Source: Rhineura floridana
Taxonomy: Eukaryota; Chordata; Lepidosauria; Squamata; Rhineuridae
Length of the DNA stretch: 64,000 nt
Direction: 5' to 3'
Assembly: GCF_030035675.1 (NCBI RefSeq)
Contig: NC_084482.1
Coordinates: 76,359,120-76,423,119 of the forward strand
In this document: positions 1 through 11,700 of the stretch, one piece after another
Layout: each line of letters opens with the position of its first letter
Numbering within the stretch: position 1 is the stretch's first letter
The notes under the pieces: generated by a model
What the model saw: only the letters and a program-made list of their open reading frames with translations
What the model was told of the DNA's origin: nothing
Databases searched by the model: none
Position numbers and translations under genes: made by a program

Positions 1-1870
1 CATTAAGTTTAGTGGAGCTTATTTCATTTTCTAAATGAAACATTTATAGCAGTAGTGGAGAACCACGAGCTTGTAGGACAAATTCGGCCTGGCAGGGGTC
101 CTAATTTGAACTGTGAAGCCACTTTCCCCAAACCATGCCATCTGCCCCACACCTGGTATCACATGTGACTTCAGGTGTAGGGCTGGTAAAGATTCAGCTG
201 CAAAGGAACAATCTGGAACCTTAATATATCCTGATTGCCTCTTGCTAACCAAAGGTTGCTAACAGTACTGATCAGCTGATTGGCATTTGACAGCAAGCCC
301 CACCAGAGATCAGCTATACAACTGAGTTCCCACTTGGAAACTCTCTAGTACAGTCAATCCCTGCTTTCAGCAGGAATCTTCCTTTGCAGTTTGGCTGGGA
401 TGCAAAGACAGAAGGAAGAAAGGAAGCTGGGCCACCTGACATCACCCATCAAAATGGTCTGCAGGGAGTATAGGAGCTCTGAATCTGGCCGTCCAGTCAG
501 ACCCTGTTCCCCACTCTTGATGTATAGGACTACACTGTAAGTGTATCATGGCACTTACATCATGCTTTATGCAAACTCATCTTTAAACCTTTCAGGTTAC
601 TGGAAGACACTCTTTTTTTAAAGATTACAAAAATGTTCTGTGAAAACCACTAAAGTCTCTGAGGTACTGTATTTATATAACAGATTCTGTACCGTAAAAT
701 TTGACTTTAGGTCTTAAAGGTTTTATGCCCTGAGGAAGGCTGCTACATGAAGTCTTTGATAAATTGTACAAATTGAGGACATCAGTATTGATGCCATTAT
801 GGATTCAATGTAACTGCAATAGCCATCACTTGGAGGTCCTCTCATCCATAATACGTACTTGAATGAACTACATGTCAAATAATATTTGCATAGATTTGAT
901 ATACTATACAATTATATGGACATTTTAATTTGGAGTTTACAGTTGAATTATATTTTAATTGCTACAATTATTAACTAACATCATTGTTCAGAGTATTATT
1001 TCACACCCCTGTTACAGTTGGCAGGTGTCGTTACCACGCTTACTAGAAGAAGTATTCAGAGATCTTTATAAGTAATTGCAAATGAGACTCCTTAAGCAGA
1101 ACCAAACCAATGTTAAGTGGAAGACACCCTAGATTATGACACAGTCTCTTTACATACTGCCTGTGCATGGATATATAGTGCACTATTCAGTCAGATGAAG
1201 GGATGACATTTTAACCATTCTGCCTTCTACTCTGCATTACAATGCCTTATGCAGCCTTTAATGTCAGTTTGGGCTTTATCTGGAGCCAGTTACATTCTCT
1301 GCTGTTATAATGAAGTCACGTAGGCTACTGAAGATGCATTAATCTTCAGGAGTCTATGAGGCTTTATTATTACAGCAGTAAACTTCAATGAACAACATTA
1401 ACATGAATCAAAGCATCATGATATAACTATTTAACTCTCAACATTCAGTTAACAAACTGACTGAACAGCTTTGGGGCCTGAGAAATATACCCCATCCATA
1501 CACTATTATTTTATTTTACTACTGTAAAGAAATGCTTTAGCCACAGAATCTTGAAGAGATTAACATAGCAGGGAAATGGAGAAGGTATAAACTCAGCAAT
1601 AATGTCCAGTTACTCCAACACAGGGAAGGAAGAAGAGCTGTGTTTATTACTAGAATAAGCTGCCCAGTCCAGATCTCTCTGAAATTCAACTAACCTGGGA
1701 TTGTTCATGCCAGATTATCCTCCAGAGATTATACAACTTTTGAAATTATACCATCCGATAGCAATGTAATAGTTACATGATAACAAGCAGCTGGTAGAAT
1801 CTTGTACTTAATTTGCTCAGCTAGTACTCTGGATGTCTTGATTCCAAAAGTCTAACACTGCAATACTCAC
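1..1870. other. WDR83OS intron 2 (part); nothing else recognised
   Basis: AT-rich sequence after the exon 2 donor of WDR83OS. I looked on the minus strand for codons of the missing third and fourth exons and found none. No clear transposon is seen. The short open frames at 31-252 and 723-911 have no recognisable protein. Confidence 0.6.
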
Positions 1871-4800
1871 CTTCAGCATCAAGCCACACATACTGAAAAT
1901 CATTCCTAGTAGATTCATGTAATCTGGTGTGGGGTCTTCCAGGGTAGGGTTGTTCTCTGTGGATGGAGGCTTGTATCTAGAAATAAAACATCCCATTAAT
2001 GAAGGAAAAGAAAACACTAAATTAGGCTTGAAAATAAAACATTAGCTTTATCCACAACAAAATCAAGAGGAGCAGGACATCATCTAGGGCCTTCTCAGTG
2101 GTGGCCCCCGAATTGTGGAATAGTCTCCCCGAGGAGGTACGCCTGGCGCCGACACTATTATCCTTTCGGCGCCAGGTTAAAACCTTTCTCTTCTCTGAGG
2201 CATTTTAATTTAAGTTATTTATGTAAATGCTGTAATTTCTATTTTAGATGGTGTATTTTTATATTTGTTATACTGACTTTGTAATTTTATTATTGTATAT
2301 GTTGCTATGTTTGCCGCCCAGAGAGCTGTTTGCTAGTCGGGCGGGATATAAGCTGAATAAATAAATAAATAAATAAATTGTAACTTCCCTAATAATCAGA
2401 TTTTATGCCGTTCCAAACCAACATGCCTGGAGTTGCTGCTCTAGTAAGAAATGGTGCCAGCATCTCAGAATTACTGCCTCTCAAACTGTACTTCATCACT
2501 TCAGAAAATTACAAAAAAGGTTGCTGTACTTCAGCAAAACACAAAAGGAAGGCCAATTGTTTGCACTAGGATAAGGTTTTACATGAGAAAAAAAGGAAGG
2601 TAGGATTTTGACACAACATCTCTGTAGGCTGAATTCTCACAAGAGGAATAAAGGGCTCCACCTTGCATTAAATAATGGGGGGCAGGGCGGAAATGTAGCC
2701 ATGAATTACTAATAGCCACCTCAATATGAGCACCACGTGTAGGCAAAGCTAACATAAGCCAGCTAAGGAAGGCATGACAAAATATAGTGCGGTTCTACCG
2801 TTTGGCATTATTTATTTATTTATTTATTATTTGATTTATATTTATTTATTTATTTATTTCACTTGTATACTGCCCCATAGCCGAAGCTCTCTGGGAGGTT
2901 TATAGCAATCAAAAACATTAAATATACAATTTAAAACATATATTTTAAAAACAACTTAAAACACAATTTTAAAATTGAAAACAATATAAAAACAATTTAA
3001 AACACACGCTAAAATGCCTGGGAGAAGAGGAAAGTCTTGACCTGGCGCTGAAAAGATAACAGTGTTGGCGCCAGGCACCTCGTCAAACAGATCATTCCAT
3101 AATTTGGGGGCCACCACTGAGAAGGCCCTCTCCCTTGTTGCCACCCTCCGAGCTTCCCTTGGAGTAGGCACCCGGAGGAGGGCCTTTGATGTTGACCGTA
3201 GTGTACGGGTGGGTTCGTATCGGGAGAGGCGTTCCATCAGGTATTGTGGTCCCAAGCCATGTTAAAGCTTTATAGGTGAAAACCAGCACCTTGAATTGAG
3301 CTCGGAAACATACAGGCAGCCAATGCAATCCCAACCTTCCTCCCAGCAGGAGCCCAGGGCGGCAAACAAAAGCACTAAAAACACTTTAAAACCTCATAAA
3401 AACAGACTGTAAAATAAATTAAATCGAAACAACTTTAAAAACATTTTTTTAAAAAAAGCTTTGAAGACATCTTAAAAAAAAGGGTTAAAAACATTAAAAA
3501 GCAATTCCAACACAGAAGCAGACTGGGATAAAGTCTCAACTCAAAAGGCTTGTTGAAAGAGGAATGTCTTCAACAGGTGCTGAAAAGATGACAGAGATGG
3601 TGCCTGTCTAATATTTAAGGGTAGGGAGTTCCACAGGGTAGGTGCTGCCACACTAAAGGTCCGTTTCCTATGTTGTGCAGAACGGACCTCCTGATAAGAT
3701 GGTATCTGCAGGAGGCCCTCACCTGCAGAGCACAGTGATCAACTGGGTATGTAAGGGATAAGATGGTCTTTCAGGTATCCTGGTCCCAAGCTGTATACAT
3801 CCTTAGCTAATTGCTCTCTCCCAGCCATGATTACTAAGGTAAGAAGAGTATGGTTGTACTCATTGGTGGGCTGGATGAATCCCACCAACCTGAGACTGAA
3901 TCCTGATAAGGTGGTTCTATGGGTGGGTGGTCCGCAGGCTAGGAATTAGGCAGGACACCTATTCTGGAAGGGGTTGTGCTTACTTTGAAGAAGCAGGTAC
4001 GTAATCTGGGGGATGCTCCTAGATCAAGCATTATGGCCTCGATGGCTAGGAATGCCCTTTGCCACTTTTGGCTGCTTCACCGGCTACAGCCATTGCTGGA
4101 TAAGGATAGCCTAGCCACAATGACCTACGTGTAGATTACCTCAAGACTGGATTATTGTAATGAGCTCTGTGTGGGGCTGGCCTTGAAGCTGGTTTGGAAG
4201 CTGCAGCTAATGCAAAACACAGCAGCAAGTCTGTTAAGTGGTGTGGCCTACCAAGAACAACAATTCTCAAAGGATTGCAGCGGCAGCCAATCTGCCACCA
4301 AGTCAAATTCAAGGTCTGTATGTTGACATATAAATGCCAATACAATTTTGGACCTGCTTACTTGAAGAAGCATATTGCTGGAGACCTGCCCATGCGTTGA
4401 GATCTATGGAGGAGGCACTCCTGGTGATACCACAGCCAGCTAAGGTCTGCTATGAAGCAGCCTGTGGGAGGGCTTTATTGGTGGTGGTGTCCAATTGTGA
4501 AATTACTTGTTCTCTGAAATACAGATGGCTACATCTCTCATTACCTTTGGACACCATCTGAAGACACATTTTTTTCATCCAGGTCTTTAGTGAGTCTGTG
4601 TGCCTGGATCTGTTTGTTATTCATGTTTTGTCTTACTGGTTGTAAAGAGTGATTTAATTATTTTTGTATTTAATATTTGGCTTTAATCTTTGTTATAACC
4701 TGCTTTGATGCTGCACAATAAATAGTATTGCAGACAATAGGAAAACCACTCAATTTAGAACCAACCCACTTTGTTACGTTTGACTAGAACATGCTTATTA

Positions 4801-6937
4801 GCAGGTTAATCAAGTCCTGAACTGCAGTGTTCAGTCTTGTTATCTGCTTCCCCAGAAAGCAGGACTAGATCTAAAGATTAAATTACACAAAGGTAGATTT
4901 CAGTTGAATATTAAAAGAAACTTCTTAATGATTAGAGAAGGCTGACAATGAAACCAATTATCAAGAGGTGTCCCTTGCTGGAGGTGTTCAAGCAGAAGCT
5001 AAGGAGCCATCTGCCTGGGATGTCTAGCTCTGTTTCCTTTATCAAGCAGGGTATTAGATTAAATGACCGACAAGGCTCTCTCCTATTTTATTTTTCTGTT
5101 TCATCTTGAGCAGCATGTTATAATGACAAGCATTAAAAAAATCCGAACCATTGAAAAAAAATTAGAGTTCAATATTCACCCAATGAAGGTTAATATTCAA
5201 ATTACCTCTTCATCTTGATTCTACACTCTCTTTGTTATCTAACTTATTTCCCAGAAGCCAAAACAAAGACATTGGTGATGTTCTCTGTTGATCTATAATA
5301 TTTCACAATGTGTATATTACAATGCAGAAACAATTATGGCACTTCCAATACTATGTATAAGGAGAATATACTTCTTAACCCTTCATGTACATTCAGAGAA
5401 AACATCAGGGGCTCATACAGCAGAAATATACTCATACCTTAGACCTCTTAAAACAGCCTTCTGTAGCCTGGTGCCCTCCCCACTAGGTTGGGGAAGACTA
5501 TATTAAAATAAAAAAATGAAATGGACTGCCTTCAAGTCGATTCTTACTTATGGCGATCCTATGAATAGTTTTCATGGTAAGAGGTATTCAGAGGGGGTTT
5601 ACCATTGCCTTCCTCTGAGGCTGAGAGGCAGTGACTGGCCCAAGGTCACCCAGTGAGCTCCATGGCTGTGTGAGGATTTGAACCCTGGTCTCCCAGGTCA
5701 TAGTCCAACACCTTGACCACTACACCACATTGGCTCTCATGTTAAAATAAGTGGAACTTAAATAAATAGTGAGACATGACTGCTTGATTGCAACATACTT
5801 CCCCCCCTTTTTTTCTGGATTGAGGTTTAGGCCTATAATTTGCAGTGTCTTGCTAGGAGAAGAGTCTCCTGCTGAGATTTATCTACATACATCAGTATAT
5901 CTTCCATTTGAAGCTGCATGTGGCAAGTATCCTTGAAGCCTTTCTAGATTATCAGACAGCACAGCTACTATGCAATTGCTACTAATGTATTCTAAGTCTA
6001 AGGCATACAGACATCTTTCCTGAAAGCAGGACACTTATTGGCAGGATATCTGATTTTCCAAGCGCTCACATTACATGAATGTATCGTGAAAATTATACTC
6101 CTCCCCCAGACCAGTTGCAAGAATGAATGCTTTGTACAGTGTGATTATGCACACATCACCACATCTATTGGATAGAACCTGTGACATCATCAGTGGCCAG
6201 CGACACAAGTTTCTCATGCTATTTTGTAAACTTCTTGAAACTTTTTTAAAAAAGTTATTTAACTGCCCTACATCTCTGGAGAGTTAACGGAAGGCCTCCA
6301 ACTCGGTGACAGTGCACATGTTGTGCATACAAAAGGTCTCAGGATCAATCCCCAGCATCCTCACGTCAGTAGACAGAGCTAGATACACTAACAGACTGAC
6401 TCAGTATAAGCAGCTTCCTATGAGCAAGTTCAGTCCTGTACACTACAGCAACGACTCGCCATTTTGTTAATCTTTTATTTTATAAATCACCTATCCAGTG
6501 CTGAAAGCCAAAGCTCCTCTGTTTCTTTTTAAGCATCTATATGCAGTAAGCCGGTCTTCCCCCCGCGTGTATTGGTTACCACACTATTACATTTGAATCA
6601 CGACTTGCAGTTCGGACACACGTCGACCATCATAACCAGTCTAACGACCATTCACAATCGCTGTCCTGAAGTCTCCCTCGCTTGTCAAGGTACCTCAGTT
6701 TTCTCTATGGAGCTTTCCATTGCTCTCGCGCCCTCCCCGCTGCGTTGTCATGGTGACCCGATGCCCATCCCGCGGCAGAGCTTGAGGGACGACATGAGCC
6801 TTTCGTATCGACTTAATTCGATCCTTCCGTGTTATAGTGCACCCATGCCCTCTCTGTTAGCAACTCCCAAGCCCCATCGCAGCTGACCTGAGAACGCGGT
6901 TTGGCCGCCGCGGGTCCATTATGTTGTTACCGGCCAT
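1871..6937 (-). CDS. WDR83OS: WDR83OS (PAT complex subunit Asterix), exons 1-2 only, partial
   Basis: Exon 1 coding is 6937-6888 and exon 2 is 1976-1871, both minus strand; together they give 52 codons of a protein of about 106 residues. Exon 1 reads [17 protein letters not shown], matching the human start MSTNNMSDPRRPNKVLR. It ends AG|GTCAGC and the split Arg codon is completed by the first base of exon 2 (TTTCTAG|A). Exon 2 carries [15 protein letters not shown] and [11 protein letters not shown], almost identical to the human protein, then donor AAG|GTGAGT. In the family, Asterix pairs with CCDC47 in the ER PAT complex, which shields polar membrane segments during multipass protein insertion. 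The remaining exons (the WCAWVAVYCSF and KQMMSSFM parts) were not found in 1-1870, so they should lie beyond the left edge. The 4.9 kb intron is full of LINE and SINE pieces. The gene is head-to-head with WDR83. Confidence 0.93.
2085..2377 (+). mobile_element. L2-group LINE 3' end
   Basis: Begins inside the conserved C-terminal coding tail ([19 protein letters not shown]-like, with the frame visible at about 2090-2190). It continues through a T-rich 3'UTR to the typical GCCGCCCAGAGAGC block and ends in (AAAT)n at 2357-2377. Strongly 5'-truncated. It is the same family as the minus-strand piece at 2.8-3.3 kb. Confidence 0.75.
2810..3345 (-). mobile_element. L2-group LINE 3' portion, reverse orientation
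   Basis: On the minus strand the A-rich (AAAT)n tail lies at 2810-2870 and coding at about 3010-3340. The translated pieces [34 protein letters not shown] and [13 protein letters not shown] are the conserved C-terminal part of CR1/L2-group reverse transcriptase proteins. The frame is split, so this is a dead copy. The exact family needs a repeat library. Confidence 0.8.
3346..3815 (-). mobile_element. Second L2-group LINE 3' fragment
   Basis: Starts (minus-strand 3' end) with a GCCGCCCTGGGCTCC-type block near 3330-3360, followed by A-rich UTR and degraded coding that parallels the neighbouring copy (the plus-strand text at 3560-3780 covers the VAP-LWN region). It abuts the previous copy, so one probably inserted next to or into the other. 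Confidence 0.55.
3830..4735 (+). mobile_element. L2-group LINE, RT C-terminal half and 3' end
   Basis: Plus-strand translation shows degraded blocks typical of this clade: an LRLNPDK-like block near 3890 and a [11 protein letters not shown] block near 4145. Next come a [15 protein letters not shown] block near 4200 and a [16 protein letters not shown] block near 4290. The copy ends with a Trp/Leu-rich tail and an AATAAATA end at about 4720-4735. Several stops and shifts; inactive. Confidence 0.7.
5512..5741 (-). mobile_element. Sauria-type tRNA-derived SINE, full length
   Basis: Read on the minus strand it starts with a tRNA-like head. An A-box-like TGGTGTAGTGGTCAAGG is at 5727-5711 and a B box GGTTCAAATCC at 5684-5674. 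The body ends in a tail (CGCCATAAGTAAGAATCGAC) homologous to the Bov-B 3' end, as known for Sauria SINEs, which Bov-B mobilises. A nine-base target-site duplication TTAAAATAA flanks it (5503-5511 and 5742-5750). It lies in WDR83OS intron 1. Confidence 0.88.
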
Positions 6938-7190
6938 GTCACACGTCTCTGGCTACTCCGAGCAGCCCCCTCCGCAACATCAGCTTCCGCTTCCTTTCAG
7001 TGGCGTAGGGGGGCAATTAAGACTGTAACACCCCAGAGTTCAAGCGTTCTAGTTCCAGTTCGTATTCCCGAGTCCATACTAACTCGAGAGACTTTGAGAC
7101 TTCTCTTTCGTAGGGAGACGCTACGAACTGCTTCTGATTAAAGCAGGGAATCATAGCTCTTCTTCTCCCCCACCCCGGTAGGAAAATATT
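6540..7190. promoter_or_regulatory. Divergent promoter region of WDR83OS and WDR83
   Basis: GC- and CpG-rich compared with the AT-rich surroundings; it contains the WDR83OS start codon (6937, minus). WDR83 coding starts at 8782 on plus. A likely non-coding first exon of WDR83 would start in this block. A usable donor AAAG|GTAATG is at 7215-7216, and an acceptor TGTACAG|AAG lies just before 8735, 47 bases upstream of the ATG. Head-to-head arrangement of these two genes is known in mammals. The transcription start sites themselves are inferred. Confidence 0.65.
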
Positions 7191-7419
7191 TGCTATGAAC
7201 TGGTGGAACTAAAGGTAATGTATCTGTGCACGGAGGGGAGCAGATTGGAGAGTGGACGCTGTGTTTTCTAATAATCTTCCTCCTCCTGTAATAAAGTGTG
7301 ATCTACAATAGGGAGTAAAGATTTGGAAGAAGTATAGAGGTGCTAAGTAGCGTGGACCTAATGTTGAGGAACCTATTGAATGGGAAGTCTAAGGATTTTT
7401 GGTCCTTGGGTATAAAGGC

Positions 7420-7545
7420 ACCTTGCTGAAGCTAAGCAGGTTTGGATTTGGTCTGTGACTACCCTGGAACCACATGTGTGCTATTTGGCAGATGAAAGGT
7501 TGGATATAAATTGTAATAAAATAAATGAGGCTATATAGGCCAGGC
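7420..7545 (+). mobile_element. Old 5S-rRNA-derived SINE
   Basis: Contains GCTGAAGCTAAGCAGG, the internal control region of 5S rRNA, followed by degraded TTTGGTCTGTGACTACC-like sequence. The tail is GGTTGGATATAAATTG with AATAAAATAAAT. More diverged than the copy at 56.06 kb. Confidence 0.65.
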
Positions 7546-7574
7546 ACTGTAAAGGATAATCAAGCAATTATCTA

Positions 7575-8225
7575 AATTGGTATTGTTGAGTTAAAATGAA
7601 TTATGGTTGAAATAAAATTAATTTTGGTTTATTTGCCCCTAACCTGACCCCTATCCCAAGGAAGCTTTGCAGGAAGAAGTTTGGTTCATAATGCAAGCTG
7701 GATTCATCTTTCATATGCTCATTAAGCTTTAACAAGATATGTGCCAAAGGATGAAAACCTTTGTCCCAGCAAGAATGTGTTTTGCATTTATTTTGTGCTC
7801 TGTCTATGTTTTAATGTTCTATCCCTACTTGTTTTTGAGATCTCTGGCTCCAGCCTTTATCTCAAGGCTGTAGCAGTCTGCAAAATCTGATTTACAAAGG
7901 GGCAGCCTGCCCTGGGCAATTTCGCCCATCTCCCCTTCCTCTCCTCCTCCCCCTTGTCATGATCTTTATGCCACAGTGGAATTTCTTCATGTTTTATGGA
8001 GTTCATCCCCCTGACCTGTAGCCCCTCCTCGAGGGTATATAATCTAAACCCCTTTCAATAAACGGGGTTCCCATTTCTGGAAGGCACCTTGCTGGACAGG
8101 TTTGGGTCCCCTTTGTCAAAGGTTCTTTGTTGTCGTTATTTCCTGGGTCTCTGGCAGTGGGTTCATGTGACCCAGCTCCGCACTCTTCCTGGGCTGGGGT
8201 GAACGTGAAGTGAGTAAGGTTAAAT
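7575..8225 (+). mobile_element. Probable solo LTR of an endogenous retrovirus (fossil)
   Basis: A 0.65 kb block with LTR layout. There is a long U3-like part, a TATA box at about 8036-8042, a polyadenylation signal AATAAA at about 8060, and a GT-rich U5-like end. No internal retroviral genes follow, so it would be a solo LTR. The borders are uncertain and I could not fix a target-site duplication. Family tentatively gamma-retrovirus-like, from layout only. Confidence 0.45.
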
Positions 8226-8781
8226 GGACAGCTCAGAATTTTAGTTTTGACCTAAGTTACTATAGAAGGAAAGTTAGATTGAGAAGAGATTTTTAAGAGC
8301 ATTGGGGAGGATAGAGTTCTCGGCTGGTTCTCTGAAAACTTAAACATCCCTATATATGCTACAGAGGGTTAGCCTACAAAAATAACTGTTAACTGGTTTG
8401 GAAAGAAAGTTAAAGTACAGATCGCTAGAGGGTTGACAGAATATATTATAAGATAAATAAGGCTACATAATATAGGTGGTTGTCTTTGTCAACTGGCCAT
8501 TTGGAAAAAAATGGTCTGTAGTTCTGCTCGCTATTGTGATGAAGCTGGTGGCTTGAATGGGTTTGCAGCTGGGAAATAACCTCTCTTTGCATCGGTGTCA
8601 TTTTATAATAAGGTGGTGGTACTCCAAAGGGAAAAAATTCCCAGAAGTGGAGCAATCGTAACATCAATCCATCTTGCCGTATTCCTGGTGGTTGAGACTG
8701 TGCTGTGAGTGTTGCTGTTTTATCAAGTGTACAGAAGTATCCCATATAGCACGCCTCTGGAGCAAGTTACTTGTGTCCGTC

Positions 8782-11700
8782 ATGGCTTTTCCAGAGCCAA
8801 AACTCAAGAAGCCTGAATTGCCAAAGAAACTGCTGGGCACACTGGAATGCAAACAGGGAGCTGTCAGGGCAGTGAGGTTTAATGGTGAGTGCATCTTTGA
8901 TCCTATAATGTGGGAAATAGCGTTGTTAGGGCTGGAGAAACAAAGAGGACATTTCAAAGAGTGTTGAGTCTAGTATGTGATTGTAAGTCTTTATAAATTC
9001 TAGAGGTGTAGCTGTGTGTCTGTTGCAGTAAAACCATCAAGGACTCTTGTGACACCTTAATATGGGGTGGGGACCCTGTGGCCCTCCAGATGTTACTGGA
9101 CTACAAACCCCATCATCCCTGTCCATTGGCTATCCTGACTGGGGCTGATGGGAATTGGAGTTCCAACATCAGTGGCGGGGGCATAGCTTAGGCTCTCTTG
9201 CCTTAAACACTAACAAATTTCTTACTGCTTTGTAAATGACAATCCACTGCATCAGATGCATGAAGTGTAATCCTCAGTTGACAGATATAATACAAAGGGG
9301 TGCAAAGGAAAAAATGTGAAAGTTGGAGTTGAATGGCAATGAAAACAAAAAGTAAGCTCTCAGTGATTCACTAAATCAAGAGTTACAATGGGTGTGAGAA
9401 GGTGTCTATACCTGGGTTACAGCTTGCTTACTCAGAAAGTCTGTGACTGCAGCAGAAAATAGAGCAGGTTGATCTCTCAGTAACACCACTGGGTTGTGAT
9501 GAATTGGATAATGTTCAGTTAGTTTTGCATTTATTTCTCTTCGCCCCCTCCCCAACAGCGGATGGAAATTATTGTCTCACCTGTGGCAGTGACAAGTCAC
9601 TCAAGCTCTGGAACCCCCACAAAGGCACCCTCCTTAAGACTTACAGTGGCCATGGTTATGAGGTCCTGGATGCAGCAGGGTGAGATATTGGGAGAGGGAT
9701 CCACTTCTTTTAGAAAAAAAGGAAGGAATTGTGCTATGAAATACCTTCAGATTTTGAGATGGTAAACTGGCTAGAGGGGGGATGGTCAGAACTCTTATGT
9801 TTTGTCCACTTTTCTATAGAAGTAAGCAGGGCAAAGCAGCGTTTTTAAAAATCGCTTTGCAAAAGATTGAACTCTCTGACCTGCATGTATTATGAACATT
9901 TCATAGAAGTGTAGAATAGTAGAATTGGAAGGGGCCTACAAGGCCATCAAGTCCAATCCCCTGCTGAATGCAGGAATCCAAGTGAAAGCATACATTTAAC
10001 TTTGTATGTTATTACACAAATGCAATAAGAATATACAATGTATACAATTCATAATTGAGAGAAAAATGATAATGTATTGAATTTTGACATTTGTTATTCC
10101 AGAATGCAAGAAAAAAAGTCATTTGCCCATGAAACTACCAGTAGTAAATTAAACACATTTAAACACATAGTCTTATTTTGCAAAACTTTTCCCGTTAGCT
10201 ATTGGAAGGGGGGAAGCCTACAAATAATACAGTAACCCCACCCAGTGACCATAGGAAATGCTACTCAATCTCTGCTCCATCTTTTGAATCTTGCCCCCAC
10301 ATTTTTCGACCTATATTTACTGTGTTAATAGAAATGTGCTTTTGAAATATTAAATCCAAGATTCTTAAAAGTCTGTACTCGCACAGCATAACCAAGGAAT
10401 GGCACATACAGCCCTTGGTTCTGGTGTCATAAAGTAAGAGACCTGGAAGCTGTCCCCATCCACATCATTTTCTGTCTCTCCCTTCTACAGATCGTTTGAT
10501 AACAGCCAGCTTTGTTCATGTGGAGCGGACAAGACAGTAGTGCTGTGGGATGTTGCCACAGGGCAGGTGGTTCGCAAGTTCCGTGGCCATGCAGGGGTAA
10601 GACTTCTTCTGTCCTTTGTGGGTTCAAAGAAAATGAAACTTAAGAGCCCTGCTGGACCAGACTAAAGGCTTACCTAGTTCACCATCTTGTTTCCAACATT
10701 GACCAATCAGATCCCACAAGCAGGACACAAGGACTGTTGTTCCTCAGTGACTGATGTTCAGAAGCATGCTGCCTCTGATCCTGCAAGACTATGATATATA
10801 ATGGAGCCATTATGATTGATGGTCTTATCCTCCATGACTTTGTCTAATCCCCTTCTAAAGCTATCTACTTTGCTGGCTGTTGTCATACCTTGCGGTAGCA
10901 AATTCCAAAATTACGTGCTGTGTGAAGAAGTATTTCCTTTTGACTGTCCTGATTGTCTCACCAGGTTACCTTCTCGTTACCTTCTCTCCACATCAGGCAC
11001 AAACTTCTCTCCACACCAGGCATAGTTTTATACACCTGTCATGTCCTCACACCACCACACCACTTACTTGCCTTTTTTTCTGAACAAAAAAGCCCCAAAT
11101 GTTGTAACTTTTCCTCAGAGGAGAGTTGCTCCAGCCACCTGATCATTTTGGTTGCCCTTTTCTGTATATGATTCAGGTCTTCAACTTTATGCACACAAGG
11201 AGGTGAATTCCTCTGAGCTTCCACATGGGGATGATGATAGCAACATGCCCTGCCCCATAAGGAATTGATAATGTCTGCAGCTTTGTCTGTTAAAATCTTG
11301 TGGAATACAAGAGACTATTGACTCATTGGCCACTTCAGTTTAGGGGAAGTGTCAAAGTATTGCATGCTGGCTGTAAAGCTACATTGTTTGGCTTGTGCAA
11401 TGGGGATAGCAATGGAGAGAAGTATTTGTGGGACATGGAGTTCAAAGAGTTGAGGTGCATAGTGTAGAAAGGTGCTGGGAACAGGGATAATGTCATCTTC
11501 TATGCATGAATCTGATTGCACAGATGGGGAAGTAGATATAGCCTGTAGGACAGGACATTGCTTATATCTTTCTCTGATTGTCTCTTTCTCATTGGGCAGA
11601 AGGTAAACTGCGTCCAGTTCAATGAGGAGGCAACTGTGATTCTTTCAGGTAAGGAATGTTTTTCTTCTCACATAGTTTTTCTGTTAATTCCAGAGAACTC

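Noticed and set aside
5674-5727. tRNA gene suggested by A and B boxes
   Set aside because: No tRNA fold beyond the boxes and it continues into a Bov-B-like tail with a target-site duplication; a SINE.
6572-6886. 104-codon plus-strand frame in the CpG-rich block
   Set aside because: Lies opposite WDR83OS exon 1 and its intron; no recognisable domain and probably chance in GC-rich DNA.
8674-8967. 97-codon plus-strand open frame
   Set aside because: It only contains WDR83 coding exon 1 (8782-8884) with read-through into the 5' leader and the intron; the GT donor at 8885 ends the true exon.
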